DNA from: Streptomyces sp. Je 1-79
GTDB lineage: Bacteria > Actinomycetota > Actinomycetes > Streptomycetales > Streptomycetaceae
Assembly (NCBI RefSeq): GCF_025195125.1
Contig: NZ_JAMGSL010000021.1
Span: forward strand, 35,876-99,875
Reading direction: 5' to 3'
Length of the DNA stretch: 64,000 bases
Shown piece after piece: positions 1 through 8,226 of this stretch; within the stretch, counting starts at the first letter, position 1, and each line of letters opens with the position of its first letter. The notes under the pieces were generated by a model that saw only the letters and a program-made list of their open reading frames with translations, was not told where the DNA came from and ran no database searches. Position numbers and translations under genes: made by a program.

Positions 1-18
1 TGGTGAGAGGAATTCCAG

Positions 19-1596
19 GTGGCGGCTCCGACTGCGCTGAACTCGGTGATCGACGGCAAGGAGACCCCCGGAAGCGGTGTCACCTATATCTCCCGAAACC
101 CGGCACGCCTGAGCGACGTGGTCGCCGAGGTCGAGCTGGCCGACGCGGGACAGATGCGGGACGCCTGCGCGGCGGCACGGCGGGCACAGCGCGAGTGGGC
201 GCGGGTGCCGGCCCCGGTGCGCGGCCAGGTCGTGGGGGCCTTCGGGCGCCTCGTACAGGCGAACAAGGAAGGCCTCGCCCGGCTGATCACCCGCGAGGTG
301 GGCAAGACGTACGCCGAGGCGCTCGGCGAGGTCCAGGAGATCATCGACACCTGCGACTTCTTCCTCGGTGAGGGCCGGCGTCTCTACGGGCACACGGTCC
401 CGTCCGAGATGCCCGACAAGCAGCTGTTCACCTACCGCATGCCGGTCGGTGTGGCGGTCATCGTGACCGCGGGGAACTTCCCGGTGGCGGTTCCGTCCTG
501 GTACTTCGCCCCGGCGCTGCTGTGCGGCAACGCGGTGGTGTGGAAGCCCGCCGAGTACGCCGCGGCGACCGCGCGCGCCCTGGCCGAGCTCGCCTGGCGG
601 GCGGGCGTGCCGGCCGGTGTCCTCAACCTGGTCTACGCCGACGGCGAGACGACGTTCGGGGGCCTGGAGGCCGCGCTGGGCGAGGGCCTGGTGGACAAGG
701 TCGGCTTCACCGGTTCGACCCTGGTCGGCCGGAAGATCGGCGAGCTGTGCGGCCGTCACCTCCAGACGCCGTGCCTGGAGCTCGGTGGCAAGAACCCGAT
801 GGTCGTCGCGCCCGACGCCGATCTCGACCTGGCCGTGCAGGCCGCGCTCTTCTCCGGCTACGGCACGGCGGGCCAGCGCTGCACCTCGCTGGGGACCGTC
901 ATCGCGCACGAGGACGTGCACGCCGAGTTCGTGCGCCGGTTCGCCGAGGCGGTGCGGACCGCGCCGGTGGGCGAACCGTCCGAGGGCGTCGTCTACGGGC
1001 CCCTGCTGGACGAGAAGTTCGCCCGCTCCTACGAGTCCGCGCTGGGCTGGATCGAAAGCCACCACACGGTCCTGGGTTCGAGCGCCGTCGGCAGGATCAC
1101 GGCCGACGCGCCCCGGGAGGGCTTCGTCGGCGACCCGTCGGACGGCCTGTACTACCACCCGGTGCTGGTGGACGGGGTCCGGTCCACGGACCGGATCTTC
1201 CTGGAGGAGACCTTCGGGCCGATCGTCGGGGTCACCACGTACCGGACGCTCGACGAGGCGATCGAGCTGGCCAACGCCTCGGGTTACGGCCTCTCCGCCG
1301 CCGTCTGGACCAGCGACCCGGCCACCGCGTTCCGGTTCCGGGAGGGCGTCGGGGCCGGCATGGTCAGCGTGAACAACTCCACCTCGGGCGCGGAGGCCCA
1401 CCTGCCGTTCGGCGGGAACGGCAAGTCCGGCAACGGCAGCCGCCAGTCCGGTGTGTGGGTGCTCGACCAGTTCACCCGCTGGCAGTCGATGAACTGGGAC
1501 TTCTCCGGTTCGCTGCAGAAGGCCCAGATGGACGTGGCGACCGTCGAGGCCGACCTGGACTACCGCCTGCCGGAGGCGTGGACCGAGGGCGTCTGA
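19..1596 (+). CDS. aldehyde dehydrogenase family protein
   Basis: NAD(P)-dependent aldehyde dehydrogenase of 525 residues, a little longer than the usual 480-500. The catalytic cysteine is in GQRCTS (about Cys288) and the general-base glutamate in LELGGK (about Glu254); the cofactor-fold motif GFTGST lies just before it. The segment TAGNFPVAV and the C-terminal RQSGVWVLDQFTRWQSMNW region recall aminoadipate/piperideine-6-carboxylate-type dehydrogenases, but this sub-family call is only a resemblance. The GTG at 19 is chosen because GAGAGG lies 8-9 nt upstream; the GTG at 3 is in another frame. It converges on the NRPS operon across a strong hairpin, so membership in the cluster is uncertain. 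It could be ordinary aldehyde or amino-acid catabolism. Confidence 0.9.
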   Translation: MAAPTALNSVIDGKETPGSGVTYISRNPARLSDVVAEVELADAGQMRDACAAARRAQREWARVPAPVRGQVVGAFGRLVQANKEGLARLITREVGKTYAEALGEVQEIIDTCDFFLGEGRRLYGHTVPSEMPDKQLFTYRMPVGVAVIVTAGNFPVAVPSWYFAPALLCGNAVVWKPAEYAAATARALAELAWRAGVPAGVLNLVYADGETTFGGLEAALGEGLVDKVGFTGSTLVGRKIGELCGRHLQTPCLELGGKNPMVVAPDADLDLAVQAALFSGYGTAGQRCTSLGTVIAHEDVHAEFVRRFAEAVRTAPVGEPSEGVVYGPLLDEKFARSYESALGWIESHHTVLGSSAVGRITADAPREGFVGDPSDGLYYHPVLVDGVRSTDRIFLEETFGPIVGVTTYRTLDEAIELANASGYGLSAAVWTSDPATAFRFREGVGAGMVSVNNSTSGAEAHLPFGGNGKSGNGSRQSGVWVLDQFTRWQSMNWDFSGSLQKAQMDVATVEADLDYRLPEAWTEGV

Positions 1597-1603
1597 CACG
1601 GCA

Positions 1604-1651
1604 GGTGGGGCCGGGGGTGATGGTCGTACGACCACCGCCCCCGGCCCCACC
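1604..1651. terminator. bidirectional hairpin terminator
   Basis: A perfect 14-bp stem (GGTGGGGCCGGGGG at 1604-1617 pairs with 1638-1651) encloses a second palindrome, TGGTCGTACGACCA. It lies between the convergent stops of the aldehyde dehydrogenase (1596) and the M28 peptidase (1669). There is no T-tract, as is common in Streptomyces. It probably ends both transcripts. Confidence 0.8.
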
Positions 1652-1668
1652 GCCGTACCGGGCCCGTG

Positions 1669-3987
1669 TCAGGAACGGGGATCCGCGTAGGTGCGCGTGA
1701 CGAGCGTCCTCGCGTGCCCCACCGTCCACTCCGGCAGCGCCGCCAGCGCCTTCTCGGCGTCCTCGCCGGTCCGCAGGAACACCTGGTCGACCTGGATCTC
1801 GACGGGGCCCGAGCGGTCGACCGTCACCGTGTGGCCGTCGAAGCGGCCGACGACGTCGACCACCGCCTCGCCGCCCTCGAAGGGCCGGCCGCCGACGGAG
1901 AGGCCGGGGCCCGTCACCGTGATCCTGACCAGCTCCGCACGGTTGGCGCCGACGGTGATCCGCACGGGTGCGGTCGTGCCGGCGGTGTCGAAGGAGACGG
2001 TCCCCTCCGGTACGGGCACCTTCCGCGCGGCGAGCGCGCCGTCGCGGACCCGCAGCCCGGTGTCGCCCGCCACCTGGTCGACGATGCCCAGCTTCTCGGG
2101 CGTGAGGTAGTCGCGGCCCTCCAGCACGATCCGCGGGTCCTTGCCGTCGGTCTGCTCCTGGAAGAGGCTGACCAGCTTGGGGTGCGCGCTGTCGTACGGC
2201 GGGACGAGACCGACGGCCAGCAGCCCGCAGGCGGTGTAGGCCACCAGGGCGAGGCCGGTCCGGCGCGGCGGGCGGCCCGCGTGGACGGCGAACGGCGCGA
2301 GGATCAGCGCCAGCGGGACGGCGACCAGGGTGCAGGCCACGGCGACGACCGCGTCCATCGGGATGGCGGCCGGCAGCCGGCCCATCATCGGGACCGCCAG
2401 CTCGAACAGGTTCCGGGCGAACTGGGCGATCAGCACGAACGACACGAACGCGCTCACCAGCAGCGGCACCGCCCGCCAGGGGCCCGGCAGCAGCAGGAAC
2501 CCGCCGATCGACACGGCCAGCAGGGCGGAGGCGATCCACAGCAGATAGCCGGGCCCGACACCGAGCCAGGCGGTGAGGGCGCCCAGCAGGGCGACCGCCC
2601 ACGCGTTGCCGAGAAGGGAGATGCGGGCCGCCGGCCGCCGGGTTCCCTCCGAGGTGCGGCGACGGCGCCTGCGCTCCAGGAGCAGCTGGGGCGCGAGCGC
2701 GCCGAGGACGACGAGGGGCAGGGTCACCCCGTACACCAGCCACGGATGCGCGAACCAGGAGTGCGGTCCTACGAGGGACTGTGCCGCGCCGAGCACGACG
2801 CCCGTGAGCACGGCCGCCGGGAGACCGAGCAGCGCGACGCCCGCGGTGGCGGCCACCCGGCCGGGCCGGACGCCCCAGACCCGGCAGGCCCGCCAGGTCA
2901 GTGCGGCCAGGGCCAGCAGCAGCGCGAGGGTGCCGGTCTCGGCCAGCAGCGGGTCGAGGGTCACCCACCAGCGCGACAGCACGTCGAAGTAGTACGGGGC
3001 GGGCTTCGGCTCTCCCAGATCGGCGGCCCCGGTCACGTCGGAGGCGAACCGGACGGTCAGGTCGGTCACCGCCTGCGCCGAACCGGAGCCGATCCCGGCG
3101 ACCCGGTCGTTCGGCGTGTGGTAGCGGTAGCCGTCCTCGAAGAGGGCGTAGTCGAGCCCCGACCAGCCCTGGGCGCGCCACACCCGGCTGTCGGTGTCGG
3201 AGTTGATGAGGCCCGCCTGGAAGAGCCACTGGCCGAGGACCGAGCCGTAGGGCCGTGCGGTGTTGCCCGCCAGCTCGATCAGCCGGCCGTCGTCCTCGCC
3301 CGACTGGAACAGGATGGGCAGTCCGCCCGATCCGACGGCCTCCAGGTTCAGGAACCAGCGGACGTCCGCCGCCCACGGGTGCCGGGTGAAGGCGTCGGCG
3401 CCGGTGAGGCCGACCTCCTCGCCGCCGTTGAACAGGTAGATGACCGTGCGGTGGTGGTCCTGTCCGGCCAGCTGGCGGGCGGCCTGGAGCACCGCGCCGA
3501 CGTTGATGCCGTCGTCGGCGGCGCCGGGGCCCTCCATCGCCGAGTCGACGTGGACGTTCACCAGCAGGGCGTCGTCCACGTCGCCGGGCTGGCGGGCGAT
3601 CACGTTCTCGACGCCGTAGTCGACGGCGCGGTCGTGGAAGCGGTACGAGCCCGAGGCGCGCTGCCGTTCCACCTCCAGGCCCTCGATCGCCTTCAGGTCA
3701 CGGGAGACGAGGTCGAGCGCGTCGGAGAGCTGCGGGCTCGCCGCGACCCGCGTGCCGAGGTCCTCCAGCTGCTGGGCGGTGGCCAGTGCGCCACGGCCGG
3801 CCTCCCGGTCGGGCGCCGGCCGGGTCGCCCCGTGCGCCAGCGAGAAGGAGACGGCCAGGAGCAGGACCAGGACCGCCCAGGTGCCCGCGAACCGCCTCGC
3901 ACCGAGCCGGGAGGGCGTGGCGCCCGCCGGCGGCGGTACGGACGGAGGAGCGTCGACCGCACGCGGCCGGGACTTCAGCATGCTCAC
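1669..3987 (-). CDS. membrane-anchored M28 family metallopeptidase
   Basis: Zinc aminopeptidase-fold protein of 772 residues. One N-terminal membrane segment (about residues 35-52) is followed by an extracytoplasmic M28 domain (about 70-320). Likely metal ligands and catalytic residues are visible in order: HVD, AADDG, GGEE, NLEAVG and YHTPND. Six to eight further hydrophobic segments (about 345-600) and a C-terminal soluble domain follow, giving the layout of ER-metallopeptidase-1-like bacterial proteins. The GTG at 3987 is preferred because AAAGGG lies 7 nt upstream. It starts 19 nt after the alpha/beta hydrolase stop and is the last gene of the NRPS operon. That position suggests a role with the exported peptide (cleavage, maturation or self-protection), but this is inference; it may be a resident gene read through. 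Confidence 0.85.
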   Translation of the reverse strand: MSMLKSRPRAVDAPPSVPPPAGATPSRLGARRFAGTWAVLVLLLAVSFSLAHGATRPAPDREAGRGALATAQQLEDLGTRVAASPQLSDALDLVSRDLKAIEGLEVERQRASGSYRFHDRAVDYGVENVIARQPGDVDDALLVNVHVDSAMEGPGAADDGINVGAVLQAARQLAGQDHHRTVIYLFNGGEEVGLTGADAFTRHPWAADVRWFLNLEAVGSGGLPILFQSGEDDGRLIELAGNTARPYGSVLGQWLFQAGLINSDTDSRVWRAQGWSGLDYALFEDGYRYHTPNDRVAGIGSGSAQAVTDLTVRFASDVTGAADLGEPKPAPYYFDVLSRWWVTLDPLLAETGTLALLLALAALTWRACRVWGVRPGRVAATAGVALLGLPAAVLTGVVLGAAQSLVGPHSWFAHPWLVYGVTLPLVVLGALAPQLLLERRRRRRTSEGTRRPAARISLLGNAWAVALLGALTAWLGVGPGYLLWIASALLAVSIGGFLLLPGPWRAVPLLVSAFVSFVLIAQFARNLFELAVPMMGRLPAAIPMDAVVAVACTLVAVPLALILAPFAVHAGRPPRRTGLALVAYTACGLLAVGLVPPYDSAHPKLVSLFQEQTDGKDPRIVLEGRDYLTPEKLGIVDQVAGDTGLRVRDGALAARKVPVPEGTVSFDTAGTTAPVRITVGANRAELVRITVTGPGLSVGGRPFEGGEAVVDVVGRFDGHTVTVDRSGPVEIQVDQVFLRTGEDAEKALAALPEWTVGHARTLVTRTYADPRS

Positions 3988-4006
3988 CGCATGACCCTTT
4001 CCATGG

Positions 4007-4873
4007 TTAGGCGGCCGTCTCCGGCGTCCGCTGCATCTCGCGCCACCACGTGCGCAGTTCGCGTACGACGGTGTCCTCGTGCTCCAGCGTGAGCGCGTGC
4101 GCGGCGTCGGGGACCCGGACGAGCCCGGCCCGCGGGCAGGCGCGCTCGATCTCCTCGGCCATGGCGCGCATGCCGGCGGTGTCCTCGTCGCCCACCAGCA
4201 CGCGGACGGGGAGGTCGAGCTTCTCCAGCCGTTCGGCCGCGGGCTCGGCCTTCACGAAGTCCGGGGTGTCCTTCTGCTGCGTGTAGTTGAGGCGGAGCAT
4301 GTCGGCGACCGCCTCCCGTACGGCGTCCCGCCCGGGCGCGGGTGCGCGGCCCGGTCCGTCGACGAAGAGCCGTACCTCGTGTGCGATGAGTTCCTCGACC
4401 GCCCGGGCGGTGTCGGCCGCCTCGGCGGTGTCCCAGGCCTCCTCGGCCGCCTCGACCGCCTCGAACAGCGGGCGCTCGGCGTCGGTGACCGGGGTGTCGT
4501 ACCCGGAGATGTCGGGGGCGAGCAGGAACAGCCCGCGGACCCGCTCCGGATGGGCCAGCGCGAAGTCGATGGCCAGCCGCGCCCCTCGTGACTCGCCCAC
4601 CAGGTAGGTGGACTCCAGTCCGTAGGCGTCCAGCACGTGTCCGAGGTCGTCGATGTCGGAGAACTCTCCGTCGAGCGTCGTGGTGGACTCACCGAAGCAG
4701 CGGCAGTCGTAGGAGATGCCGTACATCTCGTCCTCCAGCGCCCGCATCAGCGGTGTCCACATCTGTGAGTGGGCGATGCCGGAGTGGACCATGACGGCGG
4801 CGGGGCCGGCCGGTGCGCCGCTGACGGCGGTCCGGAGCGTGCCGCCGGGGACGGTGATCCTGCGCGTTTCCAT
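4007..4873 (-). CDS. alpha/beta hydrolase
   Basis: Alpha/beta-hydrolase fold protein of about 288 residues. The nucleophile is the Ser of GESRG near residue 93, an acid lies in VGDED, and the histidine is in DAAHAL near the C-terminus. The oxyanion region reads VHSGIAHSQMW. It is similar in size to prolyl-aminopeptidase/haloperoxidase-like hydrolases. The ATG at 4873 is chosen because AAGGA stands 6 nt before it; the ATG at 4879 sits directly on that ribosome site but overlaps the thioesterase stop (ATGA). It is translationally coupled to the type II thioesterase, so it belongs to the NRPS operon. It is a candidate for product release or hydrolysis in trans, because no TE domain is fused to the synthetases; this role is not proven by sequence. 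Confidence 0.85.
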   Translation of the reverse strand: METRRITVPGGTLRTAVSGAPAGPAAVMVHSGIAHSQMWTPLMRALEDEMYGISYDCRCFGESTTTLDGEFSDIDDLGHVLDAYGLESTYLVGESRGARLAIDFALAHPERVRGLFLLAPDISGYDTPVTDAERPLFEAVEAAEEAWDTAEAADTARAVEELIAHEVRLFVDGPGRAPAPGRDAVREAVADMLRLNYTQQKDTPDFVKAEPAAERLEKLDLPVRVLVGDEDTAGMRAMAEEIERACPRAGLVRVPDAAHALTLEHEDTVVRELRTWWREMQRTPETAA

Positions 4874-4875
4874 GT

Positions 4876-5601
4876 TCATCCTTCGATTGACTGCCTATGG
4901 CTGTTGATCACGAATGTGGCGACGTCCTCGACGTGGCTCAGCAGGTACATGTGCCCGCCGGGCCACATCCGGGTCGGGCAGTCGCCCTGGGCCAGCTCCG
5001 CCCAGGCCGCGAGGGCCTCGGCGGGTACCTGGGCGTCCTCGGTGCCCCCGAGGGCGAAGACCCGGGCCGAGAGCTTCTCGCCCTCCCGGTACCGGTAGCC
5101 CATCGCCATGCCGTAGTCGGCGCGGATGCCGGGCATGACGAGTTCGAGGAGTTCGGGCTGCTGGAAGAACTCCGCCGGTGCCACCCCGTGGGAACGGAGG
5201 CTGGCGAGGATCTCGGCGTCCGTGGGCACGGACCTGGGGGGCAGTGTCTGGGGCGCCGGCATCCCGGACGCGACCAGAGCGCGGACCGGGAGCGAGCGCT
5301 TCTGGAGCCGGCGGGCCAGTTCGTAGGCGACCAGTGAGCCGAAGCTGTGCCCGAACAGGCTGGTCGGCCGCTCGTCCCCGCCGAGCTCGTCGAGCAGGGT
5401 GCCGACGAGCAGTTCCATGTCCTCGACGGGTGCTTCGAGCATCCGCTCCTCGCGTGCGGGGAGGTAGGGCGCCCACAGCTCCACCTCCGGGGGGAGCCAC
5501 TTGGTCCAGCTCTCGTAGATCGACCCGTTGCCGCCCGCGTAGGGCAGGCAGACGATCCGGCTGGTTCCGTCACCGGCGCTGAGCCGTCTGAGCCACGTCA
5601 T
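4876..5601 (-). CDS. type II thioesterase
   Basis: GrsT/RifR-type external thioesterase of 241 residues, the normal size. Motifs are LPYAGGNGSIY near the N-terminus, nucleophile elbow GHSFG (about Ser87), an acidic residue in the GGTEDAQVP region and the catalytic His in PGGHMYL (about residue 218). Such proteins remove stalled or mis-primed acyl groups from carrier-protein phosphopantetheine arms in the cytoplasm. It is encoded 9 nt after the MbtH gene and overlaps the hydrolase start. As no TE domain is present on the synthetases, it may have a larger role here than simple editing. Confidence 0.93.
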   Translation of the reverse strand: MTWLRRLSAGDGTSRIVCLPYAGGNGSIYESWTKWLPPEVELWAPYLPAREERMLEAPVEDMELLVGTLLDELGGDERPTSLFGHSFGSLVAYELARRLQKRSLPVRALVASGMPAPQTLPPRSVPTDAEILASLRSHGVAPAEFFQQPELLELVMPGIRADYGMAMGYRYREGEKLSARVFALGGTEDAQVPAEALAAWAELAQGDCPTRMWPGGHMYLLSHVEDVATFVINSHRQSIEG

Positions 5602-5610
5602 GACGGGTGG

Positions 5611-5802
5611 TCAGCCCCGCACGCAGCGCGGACGCATGTCGGTCCACAGCGTCTCGATGTGGTCGAGGCACTCGTCCTTGGTGCCGGTCGGCCCGTCGGC
5701 CTGCCAGCCGGCGGGCAGATCACGGTCGCTCCGCCAGATCGAGTACTGCTCCTGGTCGTTGACGACGACGACGTAGTCGGGCTCTGCGGTGGTCACAGTC
5801 AT
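5611..5802 (-). CDS. MbtH-like NRPS chaperone (first copy)
   Basis: Small MbtH-family protein of 63 residues. It has the family pattern of an N-terminal VVVNDQEQYSIW strand, then LPAGW, a central Gly-rich turn, ECLDHIETLW and the C-terminal TDMRP. MbtH proteins bind the N-terminal subdomain of A domains and are often needed for their solubility or activity. Its ATG at 5802 overlaps the MFS stop as ATGA. A much longer open frame runs upstream of this start but is a shadow of the transporter gene. A second MbtH is encoded at 32574-32777. Confidence 0.95.
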   Translation of the reverse strand: MTVTTAEPDYVVVVNDQEQYSIWRSDRDLPAGWQADGPTGTKDECLDHIETLWTDMRPRCVRG

Positions 5803-7118
5803 GGCGCTACCTCTTCGGCTTTCAGGATCGCGGGACGCGTGAGGGTGGGTTCGGGGGTTACGGGGGTGGTGGGTTCGGGGGTCACGGGTTCGGGGGGTGC
5901 GGAGAGCCGGCGGATGCGGCTCGCGAAGGCGACGCTGATCGCGATGCAGGAGAGCGCGATCACGGCCAGGGTCATGGAGCCGGAGGTCGCCTCCAGGGCG
6001 ATGCCGGCCACCAGGACGGAGAGGGGTCTCAGGCTGAACGCGGCGACCTGCGCGGTCGTGGTCACGCGGCCGAGGAGTTCGTCCGGGGTGAGCCGCGCCC
6101 GCAGGGTGCTGTAGAGGATCGCGGAGAGCGACTCCCCGCCGCCCGCGAGCAGGACGACACCGAGGGCCAGCGGCAGCGACGCGGTGCCGCTCAGGACGAG
6201 CAGGGCGACGCTGCCGAGGACCGTGCCGGCGCACATGACCGCGACGGAGGCCTCCTTGATCCGCGAGGCGAGCACGGCGCCGGCGATCGCGCCGACGGCG
6301 TAGACCGCGATGATCGACCCCAGCACGCCGGGCGACCAGCCGAGGTCCTCGCGGATGAAGTACGTGGCGCAGATGATGATCGGCGACGTGAAGAAGGTGA
6401 TCGCCGCCCAGTAGAGCAGCGCCGCCCGCAGCAGCCGGTGCCCGGCGATGAACCGGAACCCCTCCAGGACCTGCCGGCGCATCGGGGCGGGCGTCTGCTC
6501 CCGCGCGGTCTGCAGCGGGCGGCGGATCAGCATCAGGGTGAGTGCCGACACCGCGAAGGTGAGCGCGTCGACCCCCAGGGTGCCGGCGCCGCCGATGCCC
6601 GTCACCAGCACACCGGCGAGCGCCGGTCCGGCGATGTAGCCGAGGGCGTTGCCGATCGACAGCAGCGAGTTGGCCTCGCCGAGCCGTTCGCGGCCGACCA
6701 GCGACGGTACGCAGGACAGGCATGCCGCCTCGAAGACGGCGTACAGCGCGCCGACCGGCACGGCGATCGCGTACAGCACCGGCAGCATCGGCAGACCGAG
6801 CACCGCGGCCAGTGGCACCGCGGCGACCAGCAGGGCGCGCCCGACGTCCGACCAGAGCATCATCCGCCGCCGGTCGAAGCGGTCGGCCCAGGCGCCCGCG
6901 GGGACGCCCAGCAGCATCATGGGCAGCGCCGACAGCATGGCGATCAGACCCATGTGCAGTCCGGAGCCGGTGAGGGCCAGGACCAGCAGCGGCAGGGCGG
7001 TCTTGCTCAGCGCGTCGCCGAGTGCCGAGGCGCCCTGGCCGCCCGCGAACAGCAGGAAGTCGCGGTCCCGCAGCAGGTTCCGGCCCGCGGGGGTGGCCGT
7101 GCTCGCAGGTGTGGTCAC
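5799..7118 (-). CDS. MFS transporter, EntS-like exporter
   Basis: Major facilitator of 439 residues with about 12 hydrophobic segments and the loop-2 signature GAWADRFDRRRMM. The family resemblance is to EntS/MFS_3 exporters that accompany NRPS products. The C-terminal tail is rich in Pro-Glu-Pro-Thr repeats (PEPTTPVTPEPT), an unusual cytoplasmic extension. The start is a GTG at 7118, 2 nt after the dioxygenase stop, and the stop overlaps the MbtH start, so it is firmly in the operon. It probably exports the lipopeptide across the cytoplasmic membrane and gives some self-resistance. Confidence 0.92.
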   Translation of the reverse strand: MTTPASTATPAGRNLLRDRDFLLFAGGQGASALGDALSKTALPLLVLALTGSGLHMGLIAMLSALPMMLLGVPAGAWADRFDRRRMMLWSDVGRALLVAAVPLAAVLGLPMLPVLYAIAVPVGALYAVFEAACLSCVPSLVGRERLGEANSLLSIGNALGYIAGPALAGVLVTGIGGAGTLGVDALTFAVSALTLMLIRRPLQTAREQTPAPMRRQVLEGFRFIAGHRLLRAALLYWAAITFFTSPIIICATYFIREDLGWSPGVLGSIIAVYAVGAIAGAVLASRIKEASVAVMCAGTVLGSVALLVLSGTASLPLALGVVLLAGGGESLSAILYSTLRARLTPDELLGRVTTTAQVAAFSLRPLSVLVAGIALEATSGSMTLAVIALSCIAISVAFASRIRRLSAPPEPVTPEPTTPVTPEPTLTRPAILKAEEVAP

Positions 7119-7120
7119 CG

Positions 7121-8170
7121 TCAGGCCCAGTCGTCCCAGTCCTTGGCGCCGGTCACGTTGCGCAGACCGCCCTGGGACTTGAAGTACATCTGCGCCAGGT
7201 AGCGCTCGGGGATGCAGGTCAGCCAGCCGAGCGCGTTGTCCTCGCCGACGATCTGGTGGCTGTACGAGATCGAGGTGTCCATGGCCTCGATGGCGTGCCA
7301 GTAGCCGCTGGGGACGTACAGGGTCTCGCCCGGGTGCAGGACGGTCTCCTCCACGACCACGTCCTTGAAGCGCGGGTGGCGCGTCAGGTCGGGGCGGCGG
7401 TAGTCGACCTGGGCCATGCCGAACTGGCGGCGGAACGGGCGCGGGTAGAGCTTCTCGTGCTGGTCGGGGGAGACGAAGTAGCAGCGCTTGCGGCCGACGA
7501 CCTGGCTCAGGTAGGCCGCGGTCTGCATGCCGTCGCTGTGGAAGGGGGTGACGGTGCCCTTGCTGCCGATGAACATGACGGCCGCGACCCGGGAGGAGAC
7601 GGTGGCGCGCGGGGCGCCCTTGCCGCCGCCGCGGTTGAGGAAGGTCTTGGCGAGGTACAGCCCGAGCAGCTTGGCGGGGTTGGCCGTGCCGGTCTTCCAG
7701 TCGGCCTTGAAGCGGATGTCGGCCCAGTTCGGCGCCAGGTCCGGGAGGTCGTAGTCGTCGGCGAGCGCCGGGTGGTGCTCCACCATCCGGTGGACGGGGT
7801 AGGCCCGCAGGTAGTAGGCGCGGCCCTCGTCGGTGTTGTTCTCGATCTCGTCGAGAAGCTTGGACAGCTTCATCCCGCGGAAGCCGCCGACGTTGCCGAG
7901 GATCAGCTCGTTGTCGAGCCGCTGGAGGTTGGCGTGGATGTCCAGGTCGCCGAAGTGCTCGCGGAAGTAGTCCAGGCTCCAGCGCTCCATGGCCGGCCAG
8001 GAGTCCATCAGGCCGGTGATGACGGCGGGCTTGCGCTTGTAGACGTACTCGCGCTTGAACTCCTCGGGGTTGGGCGCGTGGATCCGGTCGATCGCGTCGG
8101 TCTTCACCGTGGCCTCGGGGAAGAACGTTCCGGCGACGGCCTCGTCCTGCTCGGGCGGGTTGATGGTCAT
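7121..8170 (-). CDS. JmjC/cupin_8 Fe(II)/2-oxoglutarate oxygenase
   Basis: Cupin-like JmjC-domain protein of 349 residues. The iron triad is visible as H-x-D in PFHSDGM (about residue 208) and a distal His in SGYWHAIE (about 292), with YVPSGYWH typical of asparaginyl/arginyl hydroxylase relatives. N-terminal text KRKPAVITGLMDSWPAM is the usual entry to this fold. The ATG at 8170 is used; the longer upstream open frame overlaps the aminotransferase and is rejected. It lies 57 nt after the Dab aminotransferase and 2 nt before the transporter. In an NRPS operon such enzymes hydroxylate a free or carrier-bound amino acid; the substrate cannot be read from the sequence. Confidence 0.9.
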   Translation of the reverse strand: MTINPPEQDEAVAGTFFPEATVKTDAIDRIHAPNPEEFKREYVYKRKPAVITGLMDSWPAMERWSLDYFREHFGDLDIHANLQRLDNELILGNVGGFRGMKLSKLLDEIENNTDEGRAYYLRAYPVHRMVEHHPALADDYDLPDLAPNWADIRFKADWKTGTANPAKLLGLYLAKTFLNRGGGKGAPRATVSSRVAAVMFIGSKGTVTPFHSDGMQTAAYLSQVVGRKRCYFVSPDQHEKLYPRPFRRQFGMAQVDYRRPDLTRHPRFKDVVVEETVLHPGETLYVPSGYWHAIEAMDTSISYSHQIVGEDNALGWLTCIPERYLAQMYFKSQGGLRNVTGAKDWDDWA

Positions 8171-8226
8171 GACGGGTCCTGTTCCTGTGTCCTGTGGGGT
8201 GGGGGTGGTCGAGAGGGCGGGCCGCG

